DNA from: Thuidium tamariscinum | Lineage: Eukaryota > Streptophyta > Bryopsida > Hypnales > Thuidiaceae | Assembly: GCA_947034885.2 (NCBI GenBank) | Contig: OX344749.2 | Location: 27,481,501 to 27,545,500 of the forward strand | Direction of reading: 5' to 3' | DNA length: 64,000 nt | In this document: positions 34,236 through 46,285 of the stretch, piece by piece | Layout of the letters: each line of letters begins with the position of its first letter | How positions within the stretch are numbered: the first letter of the stretch is position 1 | Translations under genes and position numbers: made by a program | Notes under the pieces: model-generated | Told to the model about the DNA's origin: nothing | Databases searched by the model: none | What the model saw: the letters and a program-made list of their open reading frames with translations, nothing else

Positions 34236-34573
34236 TGTAGCTTGGAAGGTATTATACCTAACTCTTTATATTTTTAGAAGAGACTTTTAGTTAATTCAAG
34301 GATTAGAATTTGGCAATTGGCTAAAGAGGTAGAGAGTATAATTTTCTTCATTCTAGATTGTAGCCTATATATAGAAGTCTTCTTCAGTTTAAAGATGCAA
34401 TAGGGACTTCAACCCCCTATTTTCATTGGTAGGCAATATTGTGCTCACTTCGATATTGAAAATGGTTTGCCAACTTGTACAGTACTACATTTATAGTAGA
34501 TTGCAAAGTCAATCACTCAAACTCCTAAAGTACTAACTATCCAGAATCCACTATTTACTTTTGTATGTACCAA

Positions 34574-35282
34574 GGATCATTGCAAAAAACACTAATCATT
34601 TTGCATAGCATTTTCCAATACTAGTTTTGGAAAACATTATATCTTTTAAATATTGAATCCAATGCATAAAACAAAAAATCGATTTTAAAATGTTTTGATT
34701 GTGATTCTATCTATTATTTTTTGAAAATTTTAAAATCATTTTATATTTATAAATCAATTTTGCTAATATGTCATACATTCAAATTTAGGGTTTTTAGTTA
34801 CAAAATATGGTCTAAATTAATTATTTTTAGATAAATTTTTTGTGCCATATTTTTATAGTAGGTAGACACTAGATACATTCCTATGAAAGGGCATCTAAAA
34901 ATATATTATTCTATATCCTCCATGTTCATGCAAATAGGCCTCCCTCACATGTGCACTTCCAATTAATAATAATGGTTTTGACCTCATTTCAGTATTTGTC
35001 AAATATCATGACCATCAATTCACTTGCATGAACAATTGAACATCGCGGACATAGAGTAATATATTTTTAGATTTTCTTCAATAGGAATGTATCTACCTAC
35101 TATTGGACTATACTATAAAAAATTCAACTAAAAATAATTAATTTAGACCACTTTTTGTAGTAAAAAATCCTTAATTCAAGAGTGTGACAAACTAACAAAA
35201 TTTGACTATTAAATATAAAATGATTTTGAAAATTTTGAAAAATACATGATACAATAACAATCATGATAGCTAGAAATACTTG
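34574..35282. mobile_element. GGGTSATTGC-family element, C type, right end missing
   Basis: Starts GGATCATTGCAAAAAACACT. A palindrome centred near 34990 with TAGGTAGACA at about 34858 facing TGTCTACCTA-like sequence at about 35090, as in the C copies at 18848 and 43107. The right arm ends early near 35282. Confidence 0.65.
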
Positions 35283-35488
35283 AAGAAAATAGGGGCTTCT
35301 ATGACTATGGTTAGCAACTAGTTTTGTAAATGCATTAGATGTTTACAACTAGGTGAAAATTTGGAGCCCGCAATTGTAGTGGACAAGTCATATGAGTTGC
35401 AATGTAGTTGCAAAATAAAAAAGATGGTTTTTCATTGGATAGCCTTCGTGGAACTTTATCCATGAATTCTTTTAACATAGAATTTACT

Positions 35489-36216
35489 GGGTGAATGCAA
35501 GAAACACATGTACTATTTGTTGCATTTTACTACAAAAACTCATGACTTTTTCTGAAGTACTTTAAAATTAGAAAATTAATTTGAAATTTTTTTGAAAAAT
35601 ATGAATAATGTAGATACCTCTAAGATGAAGGTTTTCACTAAAGGAAATTGATAGATAAATTCTCTAAGTAGGAGAACTTAAAAAGCACAAAACCTCAAGA
35701 AAATACATACTTTCATGTTTTAATTTGTGAAAAATAGGAAAAATAAGTAAATACAAAAAATAAAAAATGGTCATTTGCAACAGCTCTATGGAGATGGTCA
35801 TCCACCAAAAAAACCACCAAAATAATATTTTATATGTTTTAAAATTCAAGTAGAAAGCAGCTCACTTTGCAGACTTTCACACCACATAAAAATAATTTTC
35901 TTCAAAATCCCTCATGTGGAGAGATGTAAGTCTACTAGAAGACCATCTCATCCAAATGAAATCTCAAAATCATTAAAAAAAAGGTACTCTTTAGTACTAA
36001 AAACTTTCAAATTGTCATTTGTGACATTTAATCACTAGTACTACTTTAGTATGAAAATATTTTTGAAAATTATGAAAAAAACTATGTAAGGTGTATAATA
36101 GATATGATTACCTTCTCTAGAAATCTTGAGTCATTTCAAGCAAAAATGCAAAAGTTATGGCCAAAAAACAGATGAACACTTAGGTTGTGACGGAAAATAG
36201 TATAAGTGTTTCTTGC
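35489..36216 (-). mobile_element. GGGTSATTGC-family element, D type, inverted copy
   Basis: About 728 bp, reverse complement of 11037-11757: GGGTGAATGCAAGAAACAC at the left, GCAAAAGTTATGGCC and GTGTTTCTTGCATTT at the right. Target duplication not clear. Confidence 0.75.
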
Positions 36217-36274
36217 ATTTATTGTACTTTTGTACAAATGCAATTTTCTTCTAGTGAAATAGATTTTTTTTCAT

Positions 36275-37024
36275 GAGTCATTGCAAGAAACATTTACCAT
36301 TTTTGGCTCAAAGTGGCCTATTTCTATAAGTCCTGTGATTTTTGAATTAAAATTTTAAAAAATAAAATAAAATATGGATAATTTGTGAAGCATTAAAGAA
36401 CTAAGATGTCTAAAAATTCAAGCCTAAAAAAATTTATCTCTAAAAATTATGTGCACTCAAAAAATGATAGAAAATACCAAAAAAACAGACATTTTAATGC
36501 TTGATTTTTTTAAAATAGTATAAAATTTCATAAAATTCTCCCCAAAAATGTCATTTTTAATTTAGAGATGCTCCTTCTCAACCATTTTCATCTTTGGAAA
36601 AATTATATTGTCTTTTCTACACCTACGCAAAGGTATTCTACTTTGAGTGCATGTGGAAGTTGTACAATTTACTATTTTTTGAAAAATTTCTTCATAGGCT
36701 TGTGTAACTTTAGTAGAAGTCTTTGCATGCTAATTTTGAGCTTAAAATTTTTATTTTGGGGTAAAAAATGGGACTAAAATCCCCCCAAATGGCCAAGGTA
36801 GACATCCAATGATCCAATTGGGTCTACTTAAAAATAGTAAAATATTTCAAAAATTTCAAAAACTACATATATAATGCTTAAAACTATTATATATATACCT
36901 TCTTTAGTTCTTTTCAAGTTTCATACGGAATGGACAAACAAATCAAAAGTTATGTATAAAAAACCAATTATCTTATTAAGGCCAAGGGGACAAAAAGTAG
37001 GACAAGTATTTCTTACAATCACCC
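36275..37024 (-). mobile_element. GGGTSATTGC-family element, E type, copy 2 inverted
   Basis: 750 bp, ends GAGTCATTGCAAGAAACATT and TATTTCTTACAATCACCC, with exact 4-bp duplication TCAT (36271-36274, 37025-37028). It provides the empty-site reference for the MITE at 48081-48327. Confidence 0.85.
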
Positions 37025-37028
37025 TCAT

Positions 37029-38099
37029 TGGATTTATTATTCAAAAATTGTAGAATTTGACAAGAGAGCCACTCTCATTGTAAATTTGTAACAACAAAGT
37101 GGCAATTGTTTCTTGCAATGACCTCCCTCCAAATCCTTGAATTGTACAAATTTTGAACAAGCCATGAGAGTGATCTCTTAATTACATTAACATTGAATAA
37201 ACAACAATTTGAGCCATACTAACCTACTTCAGTTCAAGGAGATTTTTTTATTCCTCTTTGAATTACTTTCACTACCTTCTAGGCACATGATGGTTATTTA
37301 AACCTCAAGTGTCTCAACTTCTCAAATCAAGCCTCCCTCCAATTCATGTTTGACCATTGTAATTGAGTAAGTTGTATGGCAAAAAGCCAAAAACTTCTAC
37401 ATGCAATTTGCCAATCTTCCCTAAAGCTACCTTCCTATCGATCCTAAGTTCCTAACCCTCTTGCATTTGTTATGACCACCTTTTATAGATCTTATTTTCA
37501 AAATTCAAATCAATGGAGCCAACTTAACTAGATATATGGTAGCCATGGCTTGATTTTAAGATGAATTCACATTGGACACTTAGGGGTTAATAGGTCAATA
37601 CAATTGTCTTCCAAGCACTCAAATTGTCACACAATCAAATTGTTGAAAAGTTTCAAAAAAACTCAAAGAGTTGAAAAGTTTTTGAGTCAACCAACGGGTC
37701 TAAACCTTTGAGATCGAGGTTCTCTTTACAAATATGCTAACTGGCTATTGATCAACATACACCTCCAAAGTCCAGCACAAGTGCACAACATTTAAGTTCA
37801 TAATTGCTCAGACTTTCATGCCAACTAAAGTGTAGAAACTTCTAATCCTGAAAGAGGTGGAGCCTATAACCATTTTTTCAAACTTCAATCTCTACAAATA
37901 CCTGGTGGTAAACAGACTCTGAGCAGCTTTACCTTGCTTGACTCCACGCATAGCTTTTCCCTCCGTGTTTCAAACTTACGTCCTGTAAGTCTCACCCACT
38001 CGGCCAGGCAAAAGCAAAGTACGAAAATTACACGCTGTTGTTCACAGTTCACACAGTTCGATCATTTTTTGGTACGGTCCGAGCAACTTAGCAGCTGGA
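37029..38099. other. Spacer with transposon end, no gene supported
   Basis: A lone right-end motif, GTTTCTTGCAATGACC, is at about 37104-37120. From about 37900 base composition becomes less AT-rich, entering the duplicated locus. Confidence 0.35.
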
Positions 38100-38223
38100 A
38101 AGCTCCAAAAAAAAGTCCAAACAATCCGAGTCCGTGGTTTCCTACCGATTCTACTAATAAGATGAATTCAGTAATCAGCGCTCGATCATCGCTAGCTGCG
38201 CGCAGGCCTCGCCTCCACTTGCC

Positions 38224-38306
38224 ATGATCCCCGAATTCGGCGAATCCGGCCTACGTACATTCGTGGGTCCCGAAGCTATGATGCCAGTCCCAACGCTGGC
38301 ATCTGA
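38224..38306 (+). other. Candidate first exon of the duplicated locus, copy 2
   Basis: ATG then MIPEFGESGLRTFVGPEAMM, ending at a donor TCTGA/GTGAGTATC. Joined to the 17-bp segment at 38641-38657 the frame stays open (LASDLKIQA). The joined frame beyond that was not found, so a complete transcript cannot be drawn. Confidence 0.3.
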
Positions 38307-38640
38307 GTGAGTATCTAACAATTTAATTTTCGTACTCGATCAATCGACGCTCCATCGTCGCCTCATCCTATGCAATCCTGCATATGAACAAAGGATTTAC
38401 AATAAGATTAAATGTAAAGTAGTTCAAAGAGAAAAGTTCATACGAATCCTACCGATTCTCAGTCACCCAGTAGCAGTCGTCGTGCATGGAGATTGGACTC
38501 CAACCGTTCTTGGACTGGCAGACTGAAGGGCTTCAATCTAACACGTCGTCGTTAATTCAGAAGTACACTACAGTGCGTGCAATTAAGTAGCAATTGACCT
38601 GCCTCCGGTCTACCTCCAAGTCTTTTTGACTATTTTTCAG

Positions 38641-38657
38641 CTTGAAGATACAGGCAG
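38641..38657 (+). other. 17-bp micro-exon candidate, copy 2
   Basis: CTTGAAGATACAGGCAG preceded by TTTTTGACTATTTTTCAG and followed by GTAATG. It corresponds to 26314-26330 in the inverted copy. Confidence 0.35.
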
Positions 38658-39189
38658 GTAATGGTTGATTAGGAGCCTGAACTCGATCTGAAGCGCGCAG
38701 CATAATTTAAATGTGGAGATGCCACGGGCCTAATTACCAGGACCGTAACACGGCGGTGAATAGTTGCAGCGCGTGAGAGGAGAATGCTTATAAGGCAGGT
38801 CATTCTTGCATTCCGACATATTCATATATTGAAGTTCCCAATTCCCAATTCATCTTCACCAGAATTCCTTTGGACAGTAGCTATAAGTCTACTAAGAGAC
38901 CATCGCTCGAATATTGTGAGTTGTAGTTTAGCGTGAGTGAAGATGAATTGGGAACTTCGAGCGAGCGAGTGCGCCTGGACTAGCTCCAAACAAAACTGGC
39001 AAGCTGATTCAACCGGTGGAAACTGAAACGGGCTTGTAAATTGAGGGGCGGAAATTGAAGGACTGGCCGGGCAAGTGGTTTATGATAGATAATTATCAAA
39101 GTTTGCATAAAAGACGAGCGAAGCAGTCGGCTATTGAAGTAACTGGCATAGTCCATGATCGATCAAGATTGAGATCTCATTCTGAGGAA

Positions 39190-39810
39190 ATGGAATCGCT
39201 ATGGCAAGAAAACCCCGACCGGGTGGGCCGGCGAAGGGATGCCTTAGCCAACATTCTGCCATTGGTTGAATGGATAGAAAGACGACAAGGCCCTTCAAGC
39301 GTCATAAACCTTCTAATCATAATGATGTTTATACCGGAGGAAGTAGTGCGCATTGTGGAGGAGACGGTGGGTTGGCCAGATCTCCACTTCGGCATCCGAG
39401 AAGGCGACCAAGTTCTGGCTGCGATATCGACGAGCCAGCGGAACTTCATCAGGCCACTAAGAAGAGTGGTTCAAGCTTTGAGAGACATTTGGAGCAGGAC
39501 GTGGACCCCGGAAGTCCAGTACGTTATGCAGAATCTTCAGGAGTATACGACACTGCTTGGAAGCTTGCTGGACTATTTGAAGCTCTGTCGAAAAATGAGA
39601 TCTCCTCGGCATGCTCAACCGCCTCTGGATCTGCCCGTACGAAACCCCAAGGATCTGCCAGTGCCTAATACCAATGATCTATCAGCACACGCAGGCGCTT
39701 TGGAGGTTCTACTTAACGAGTTAGGTGCCCAAGACTCTGTTGTCATGCTTCTTGCTGAATTTGATGAGCACATTTTCAGAGTGCATCAACTGATTGAATT
39801 TTTGAGATAG
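39190..39810 (+). CDS. Unknown ~206-residue protein, copy 2
   Basis: Paralogue of 25264-25869; family not recognised. The frame is open upstream to an ATG at 39055 (251 codons), but the aligned region begins only at about residue 43 of the shorter form (VINLL). Conserved blocks: VVRIVEETVGWPDLHFGI, RSPRHAQPPLDLPVRNPKD, VVMLLAEFDEHI, HQLIEFL. Compared with copy 1 it carries a few extra residues (AISTSQRNFI against TSPGNF), a whole-codon change. The DNA that in copy 1 forms the 97-codon frame is broken here. No signal peptide or membrane helix. It may be expressed from the TTATAA-containing region near 38788. Confidence 0.55.
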   Translation: MESLWQENPDRVGRRRDALANILPLVEWIERRQGPSSVINLLIIMMFIPEEVVRIVEETVGWPDLHFGIREGDQVLAAISTSQRNFIRPLRRVVQALRDIWSRTWTPEVQYVMQNLQEYTTLLGSLLDYLKLCRKMRSPRHAQPPLDLPVRNPKDLPVPNTNDLSAHAGALEVLLNELGAQDSVVMLLAEFDEHIFRVHQLIEFLR

Positions 39811-40438
39811 ACTTGTGCAATCAATTATATATATAATGACAAACTAGCTGTTACGATCACTCATTTTTCGATCAATTGATGTACCCAGCGGGTTTTTTTG
39901 GGGAACATTCAGTCTCTAGTTGACCAATCTTCAGTGACCCAAATTTAGAGGGACCAAGCCGGAAAGGCCAGACTCTATTAATACATGACAACTGATATGT
40001 ATATACGATGATTGATGTATACTTTCAGATCACTGTTTAAGAAATATTCTCACTCAGTCTGTGCGTTTTGATGTGAGGTCCTGAACAATCACACTCGTAA
40101 TTCAATTAAGCTGTCCCGGAACCATGAAAGGACTCGGCTCTAGTACGTAACTTTCTTTTAGATGACCAAGTACTATGTGACCAATTGACCATTCTTGTGT
40201 CCGTGTCTTTGGTTTTTCACGATCACCATTTGAATGTCCAGTTCTTGACTTAGAAGCTAGATTTCGGTTGACAAGATTAATTAAGTTTGGGGGTCATTGG
40301 AAGAAGTTCGTGGTTGTGCAACAACGAATTAAATAGTAGAAGCACTCATTGAGCTTGACCATCGATCAGTCTACGGGTCCATCCTCCCGTCGAACTCCAC
40401 TTCATTCATCTGCGGGTTGAGTATGTTTGCATTTCAGA

Positions 40439-40634
40439 CACAGGGAGCTCATATTGGGTTCCCGGTGTTAATTCCCGGTTTATTCCCGGTGAGTCCCATG
40501 TTTCCCTGTGTATGAGTCGTTGCGACATGTGTCCAAATTTCCTGTAAATAGTAAAGTTTTTACAGGTGTTAACTATTTAAGTTCAGTGGGAAATGTGGGA
40601 CTCAATGGGAAAGAACACCGGGAACATCCCTGTG
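40439..40634. mobile_element. 196-bp inverted-repeat element
   Basis: CACAGGGA at the left, TCCCTGTG at the right, flanked by AGA on both sides. Inner paired blocks are TTCCCGGTGTT / AACACCGGGAA and GAGTCCCATGTTTCCC / GGGAAATGTGGGACTC. A 3-bp duplication with these ends makes it a small MITE-like element. Noncoding. Confidence 0.7.
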
Positions 40635-41555
40635 AGAGTTCTGGACTTTTCAATTGCTTCGATCGATCTATGAAAGCAAACAGTCGGACGAAATTTCTGC
40701 AATTGGTTGACAAAAAATCTTCATCATGCCATCCCAATTAGTGAGTGTGTCACTGCAAACAAAAAGCATTATGAACCGTAGCCATGCAGTGGATTAGGAA
40801 GCAACTCACAACCAGTTTCGCTGATCTTCGATCAGCCCGAATCCAACTTGCGAATGTGGAATTTCTTCACTCCACGAGAGCACTATTTGCGGCCTGAAGC
40901 AGACTGGAGTCGAGTGCCATTGGAATGATTGCAATTAGAAAGCTCCTCCCAAACGACACGATAGACCTTTCCATTGCTCCGATCGATCCCGTATGTGTTG
41001 CGATCAGACCTTTTGGACTCTTGCTCCCTGCCACCGCGTCGGCGTCTCGGGAATTCAAACGCACACGGACTGCGCGCAATTCAGCTGACCCATTGAGAGC
41101 CACTTAAACGCTTCCGCCATCCCCAGATTCCGCGACTGTTACAGACTAGGAAACCTTCGAGCCGCCGGAGGTGACGAGTGGGTCACCTAGTCCGTAACCA
41201 ATTGTATGTGTTGCCTTCGTGGATGAATATTGTGTAGGTACCACCAAATTATCCTGCTTGTGGATGAAACACGTGGATGAATGACTAGCATTGAGTGTTT
41301 TTACATTATTTTTAGGAATGCTTGTGAAAAAAAAATTGAATTCACCATAGAATGCTTGTGCATTGTCAGTGGATACTAGTTAGTGGTTAAGGGTAAAATG
41401 GATAGCTATAAATGTATGTAAAGAAGATGAGTGAGAATGAATGGGGATGGATGGATTTAAATGATATTTTGATAGTTAACTTTATTGGATGAAATACATT
41501 GTGGTTTTTTGAATTGGATGAAAATGGTTTTCTGAATGGGACAAAAAAACCTCAT
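40635..41555. other. Spacer with one doubtful open frame
   Basis: 40867-41103 on the minus strand has a 78-codon frame (SIVSFGRSFLIAIIPMALDS) in a patch of higher GC. No homology recognised, no splice context, and no duplicate to test it. I do not call it a gene. Confidence 0.3.
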
Positions 41556-42142
41556 TGTTGGGTGATTGCAAGAAACACCTATCCTATTTTATGTCACACT
41601 TTGCATGTTGGTTTCTTTTTCGGTCATAACTTTTGTGTTTTGGCTTCAAATGACTCAAGATTTGTAAAGAAGGTACTCATGACTATCATACACCTAGCCT
41701 AATTCTTTTTGTAATTTTCAAAAATAATTTATCATCCAAAAATAGACCTTGATTTAATGTCACATTTGTCAATTTGAAGTTATTTTTAGTACTATTTAGT
41801 ACCCAAATAAACAAATTAAATTGAACTAAAATTTGGAAGATATTGTCTTCAAGTAGACTGTCTTCTAAATAATGGCTAAAAGGATTCTAAAAAATATTTA
41901 ATTTCATGTGGTGTGGAGGCCTACAAAATGATCTTCTTTTTGCTTGCATTTTGAAATATATTAAATATCATTTTTGTGGTTTTCTTTGTAAATGACTATC
42001 TCCATAGAATTGTTACAAATGGACAATTTCTATTTTTTGTATTTATTTATTTTTACTATTTTTAATTAATTTAAACATCCAAAGGGTGATGGCAAGAAAC
42101 ACTTCAAGCCTTTTGGACATCACATCCTAGTTTCTGATTTTT

Positions 42143-42873
42143 GGGTCATTGCAAGAAAGACCGACCGATTTATGTAGCGTTTTTCACAGTACTGCTGAAA
42201 TTTTCGGGAGTACTGTATAATTAGAAAAACAATTTTTAAAAAATGTAAAAAATATGTTTTAGGTATATACCTCTGAGAAGAAGGTACCCTAGGAAGGAAA
42301 AGTGTAGATAAATTCTCTAAGTAGGAGAACTAGAAAAGTGCAAATTTTCATGAAAATAGGTACTTTTACATTTTAATTTGTAAAAAATAGGAAAAATAAT
42401 TTTAAGAAAAAAAAAATTGGCAATTGGGGAGAACTTTATGATGAAGAGATTTCACCAAAAGAATGATCTCAAAACCATCTTAAATGTTCAAAAGTATGTG
42501 CGCAAAGGAGGCCTGTTCGCGCACATGTAGAGGAAAGAGAATAATGATTTTTAAGATGTTCTTTGGTAGAAACATGTCTACCTAGTATGGGAATAGGCCA
42601 CAGAAATTTCAGCTTTAGATCATTAATTTTGGATGCTCCCCAGTACTAAAAAACCCTAAACCGCAAAGTGTGACAAATAAGCTTAATTGAAATTTAATTA
42701 TAAAATGATTTTTGAAAATTTCTGAAAAATAAGGAATTTGATTTTTGTTATGTCAAACATCTTTAGTCAAAATTTCAAGTTAATACGGTTCATACTTTAA
42801 GAGTTATAATGAATAACAACTTCGTCATTCAAAGTGTGACGCAAAATAGTACCGGTCTTTCTTGCAATCACCC
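42143..42873 (+). mobile_element. B-type element inside the A element
   Basis: 731 bp, ends GGGTCATTGCAAGAAAGACC and GGTCTTTCTTGCAATCACCC, flanked by T runs that allow a TTTT duplication. The right arm of A supplies the empty site (TTTCTGATTTTTTTTAGCC, reversed). Unlike A and C the two halves are not complementary beyond the ends. Confidence 0.85.
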
Positions 42874-43106
42874 TTTTTTTAGCCACAACTTTTGTATTTT
42901 AGCTCTAAATGACTCAAATTTTATAGGGAAGATACTCATAGCTATTATGTATCTATAGTCTGAAATTTTGGATATTTTTCAAGAATAATTTATTATTTTG
43001 AAATAGCCCCAAAAATTTCTCACAATACTAGATTTAGACTTTAGAGGTTCTTAGCACCATTTATCTCCAAAAAAATGAATTTTGACCTAAACTTTGAAGA
43101 AGATGG

Positions 43107-44184
43107 GGTCATTGCAAGAAACACCGACCACTTTTGTAGCGCTTTATAAAATTTGTTCTTTTCCAATGCTATAACTTTTGATTGATGAATCCAATGCCCA
43201 AACCAAAAAAACTATTTCTAGAGTTCTTGATTTCAATCATATTCTATATTTTTCAAAATTTTTAAAAAATCATTTTATATTTAAAAGTTATTTTTGTTAA
43301 TTTGTCACACTTTCAAGATTAGGAGTTTTTTATACTATTGATTGGTTTAAATTAATAATTTTGGGTTGAAATTTTTGTGGTATGTTTTTACAATAGGTAG
43401 ACATGCTCCTACCAAAGGGCATCTAAAAAAACATTATTTTATGATCTTTACATTAGTACAAACAGGCCTTCCTTGGGCGCACACTTCAAAACATTAGAAA
43501 TGGTTTTGAACTTATTTTTTTAGTCAAACCTCATCACCAAGAAGTCTTCTCAAATTGAAATTTTTTAGTTTTGTTCAAAAATGATTTTCCTATTTTTTAC
43601 AAATTAAAACATCAATGTATGTATTTTCTTGACTAGAATTCAATGTCCAAGATGATGTCCTAGAAAATACATACATTGACGTTTTAATTTGTAAAAAATA
43701 GGAAAAATAGTTTTGAAAAAAACTAAAAATTGTATTTTTGAGAAGACTTCTTGGTGATGAGGTTTGACTAAAAAAATAAGTTCAAACCATTTCTAATGTT
43801 TTGAAGTGTGTGCCCAAGGGAGGCCTATTTGTACTAATGTAAAGATCATAAAATAATGTTTTTTTAGATGCCCTTTGGTAGGAGCATGTCTACCTATTGT
43901 AAAAATATACCACAGAAATTTCAACCCAAAATCATTAATTTAAACCAATCAATAGTATAAAAAACTCCTAATCTTGAAAGTGTGATAAATTAACAAAAAT
44001 AACTTTTAAATATAAAATGATTTTTTTTTAATTTTGAAAAATACAGAATATGATTGCAATCAAGAACTCTAGAGATAGTTTTTTTGGTTTGGGCATTGGA
44101 TTCATCAATCAAAAGTTATAGCATTAAAAAAGAACAAATTTTACAAAGCGCTACAAAAGTGGTCGGTGTTTCTTGCAATGACCC
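43107..44184. mobile_element. C-type near-perfect palindrome inside the A element
   Basis: 1078 bp; arms of about 530 bp meet near 43650. Ends GGTCATTGCAAGAAACACCG and CGGTGTTTCTTGCAATGACCC, flanked by ATGG (43103-43106, 44185-44188). The reverse complement of 44560-44590 gives the empty site GAAGAAGATGGTTTCTTAG. The arms show few differences by eye, so this is the youngest layer of the nest. If transcribed it would form a hairpin of about 500 bp. Confidence 0.9.
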
Positions 44185-45084
44185 ATGGTTTCTTAGTAGA
44201 CTTATAGCTATTGTCCAAAGGAATTTTAGAAATATTTATTTTGATGTATTGTAGAAGTCTAAGAAGAGAGCTTCATTCAATATTTTTTCCAAAGGTAAAT
44301 AACATTATTTTGGTGAGTTTTTTGGTCAAATCTCATCACCAAAAAGGTTTTTCAAATTTTATATTTTTATGTATTTTAATTAAGAAAATTACATAAAAAT
44401 ATAAATCTTGAAAAAAAAATTTAGTGATGAGATCTAACTAAAAAACTCACCAAAATAATATTTTATACGTTTAGAAAAAAAATGCAGAATGAAGCTCTCT
44501 TTGTGGACTTCTACAACACTTAAATAATTATTCTTAAAATTCCTTTGAATAATAGCTATAAATCTACTAAGAAACCATCTTCTTCAAATTTTAGGTCAAA
44601 ATTCATTTTTTTGAGATAAACGGTGCTAAAAAACCCTAAATCAAGTATTGTGAGAAATTTTCAGGGCTATTTCAAAATAATAAATTATTTTTTGAAAAAT
44701 CTCCAAAATTCATTATAGATACACAATAGCTATGAGTATCTTTCCTATAAATTTTGAGTCATTTAGAGTTGAAACACAAAATTTATGGCTAAAAAAAATC
44801 AGAAACTAGAATGTGATGAAACGCAACAAATAGTACAAGTATTTCTTGTAATCACCTCAAATACCTATTTTCTTAAGATTTAGTACTTTTCTAGTTTACT
44901 TATTTAGACAATTTTTCTATAAATTTCCTTCGGTGGATACCTTTGTCTAGAGGTGTATACATTATCCGTTTTTTTAAATCTCTTAAAAATTAGTTCACTA
45001 ATTTTAAGTACTCTCAAGAAAATCATGACTATTATTGAAAATGCAATAAAATCGACAAGGATAATTTCTTGCAATCACCTTGTT

Positions 45085-46285
45085 TAGGTTATTAAGGATA
45101 AATGTTTAAGACCTTAGGTTCAAATACTATATAGGCTTTCAAAACGTAGATACCTTTGTTCATATAGCATTATAAAACTATTTCAAGGAAAATATTGTTT
45201 CAATTAAACTTTGCAATTCCTTTCAAGCATTATTGAAGGTGACTAAATTTATTCCTTAGTATCCTAAGTTCCTAACAAGCATGTTGCCATTTGAAAGAAG
45301 CAACATATTGCTAGTTGAAAAAAATAGATTCAATCCACAGCAAAAATTCCAATTAGCTATGAGCTAAATTTTGGATTTTTTAATTATATATTATTATTAT
45401 TCCAATCTTATATGTTAAGCCACCATTTAGAATGTATATTAAAATTTATTTCATATAATTCTAACATTCAAATAATTCATTCAAAAAATTATAAGAAGAC
45501 AAACGATAGAATAATCCCTTCAAATAATATAAAGTTTTATACAAAAGAAATAAGGATTTAAGATCTTTGACACTTAGAGGGAGTAGTGTATTTAAGCAAT
45601 GATGCAACCGAGTCCTTCTTTTGCATGTGAATTGTATTGTGTGCGGTGTGCCTTCAAATTTTTTTATCATGCTTTTTTAAAAAAAAAATTTACATTCTTA
45701 GGCTCAACTTGAAGTGGAAATTCTTTGTCTTTTTCTTCATCCTCATTTAAAGTTCATGAACATTGGTTTAGTATTAGTTAAATATGGTATATGTAGACTA
45801 AACTTTAAGACCCACACTTTCTTGAATGGGCTAATATGTCATTCTAGTAAAAATGAAGGAATACATTATATACAATCAAAATGTTTCTTTGATAAGAACA
45901 AGAGTAGTTGAGAGACTATTTTGAAGCACAAATATTAAATAAACAAAGAAAAAAAATTGAATTGACATTCAAGAGATGTTCTACTAATATATGCAACATT
46001 GCATCACCATCTTTTTGGTTGTGTGAAATTGGTGAAACTTTACATTGATGAGACCTACAAATTACAAGTAAGATTGATTATGGACTTTGAGGCAATAAAA
46101 GCCCTTCCTGAGGGGGCTATTTAGCTATTATTTCACAATAAATATGTCTCTATAGTTTTTTTTCTACTTTTATTTTTCATCCCTTTTCTTGTACCATATG
46201 GTAGGTCAAATTAGAATTTGAGGCATTTATACACATCTTTATTAGAATTTAAAATTTTATATCCAATTTTAAATATTGATCAACT
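45085..46285. other. AT-rich spacer, no gene seen
   Basis: No supported gene or complete element. Short frames (45461-45911) have no recognisable features. Confidence 0.35.

Larger units (their letters stand above)
38100..40300. repeat. Inverted segmental duplication, right arm
   Basis: Reverse-complement counterpart of about 24900-26960. The foldback element lies between the arms, nearer the left one. Arms are clearly older than the foldback arms: many indels, about 70-80 percent identity by eye in the best blocks. Confidence 0.8.
42084..44857. mobile_element. A-type palindromic element inside the D element
   Basis: Ends GGGTGATGGCAAGAAACAC and TATTTCTTGTAATCACCT, with 4-bp duplication CAAA (42080-42083, 44858-44861). 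The arms are mutual reverse complements about a centre near 44395; the left arm is split by the B and C insertions. Removing those leaves about 0.96 kb. Confidence 0.85.
41560..45080. mobile_element. D-type element hosting a nest of A, B and C elements
   Basis: Ends GGGTGATTGCAAGAAACACC and TTTCTTGCAATCACCT, with exact 4-bp duplication TGTT (41556-41559, 45081-45084). D sequence runs 41560-42083 and resumes at 44862 (ATACCTATTTTCTTAAG), matching the intact D copy across the junction. Everything between is a younger A element with two further insertions. 3521 bp in total. Confidence 0.9.

Noticed and set aside
37934..38227. 97-codon frame before the duplicated locus
   Set aside because: The inverted duplicate does not keep this frame and the composition is unremarkable.
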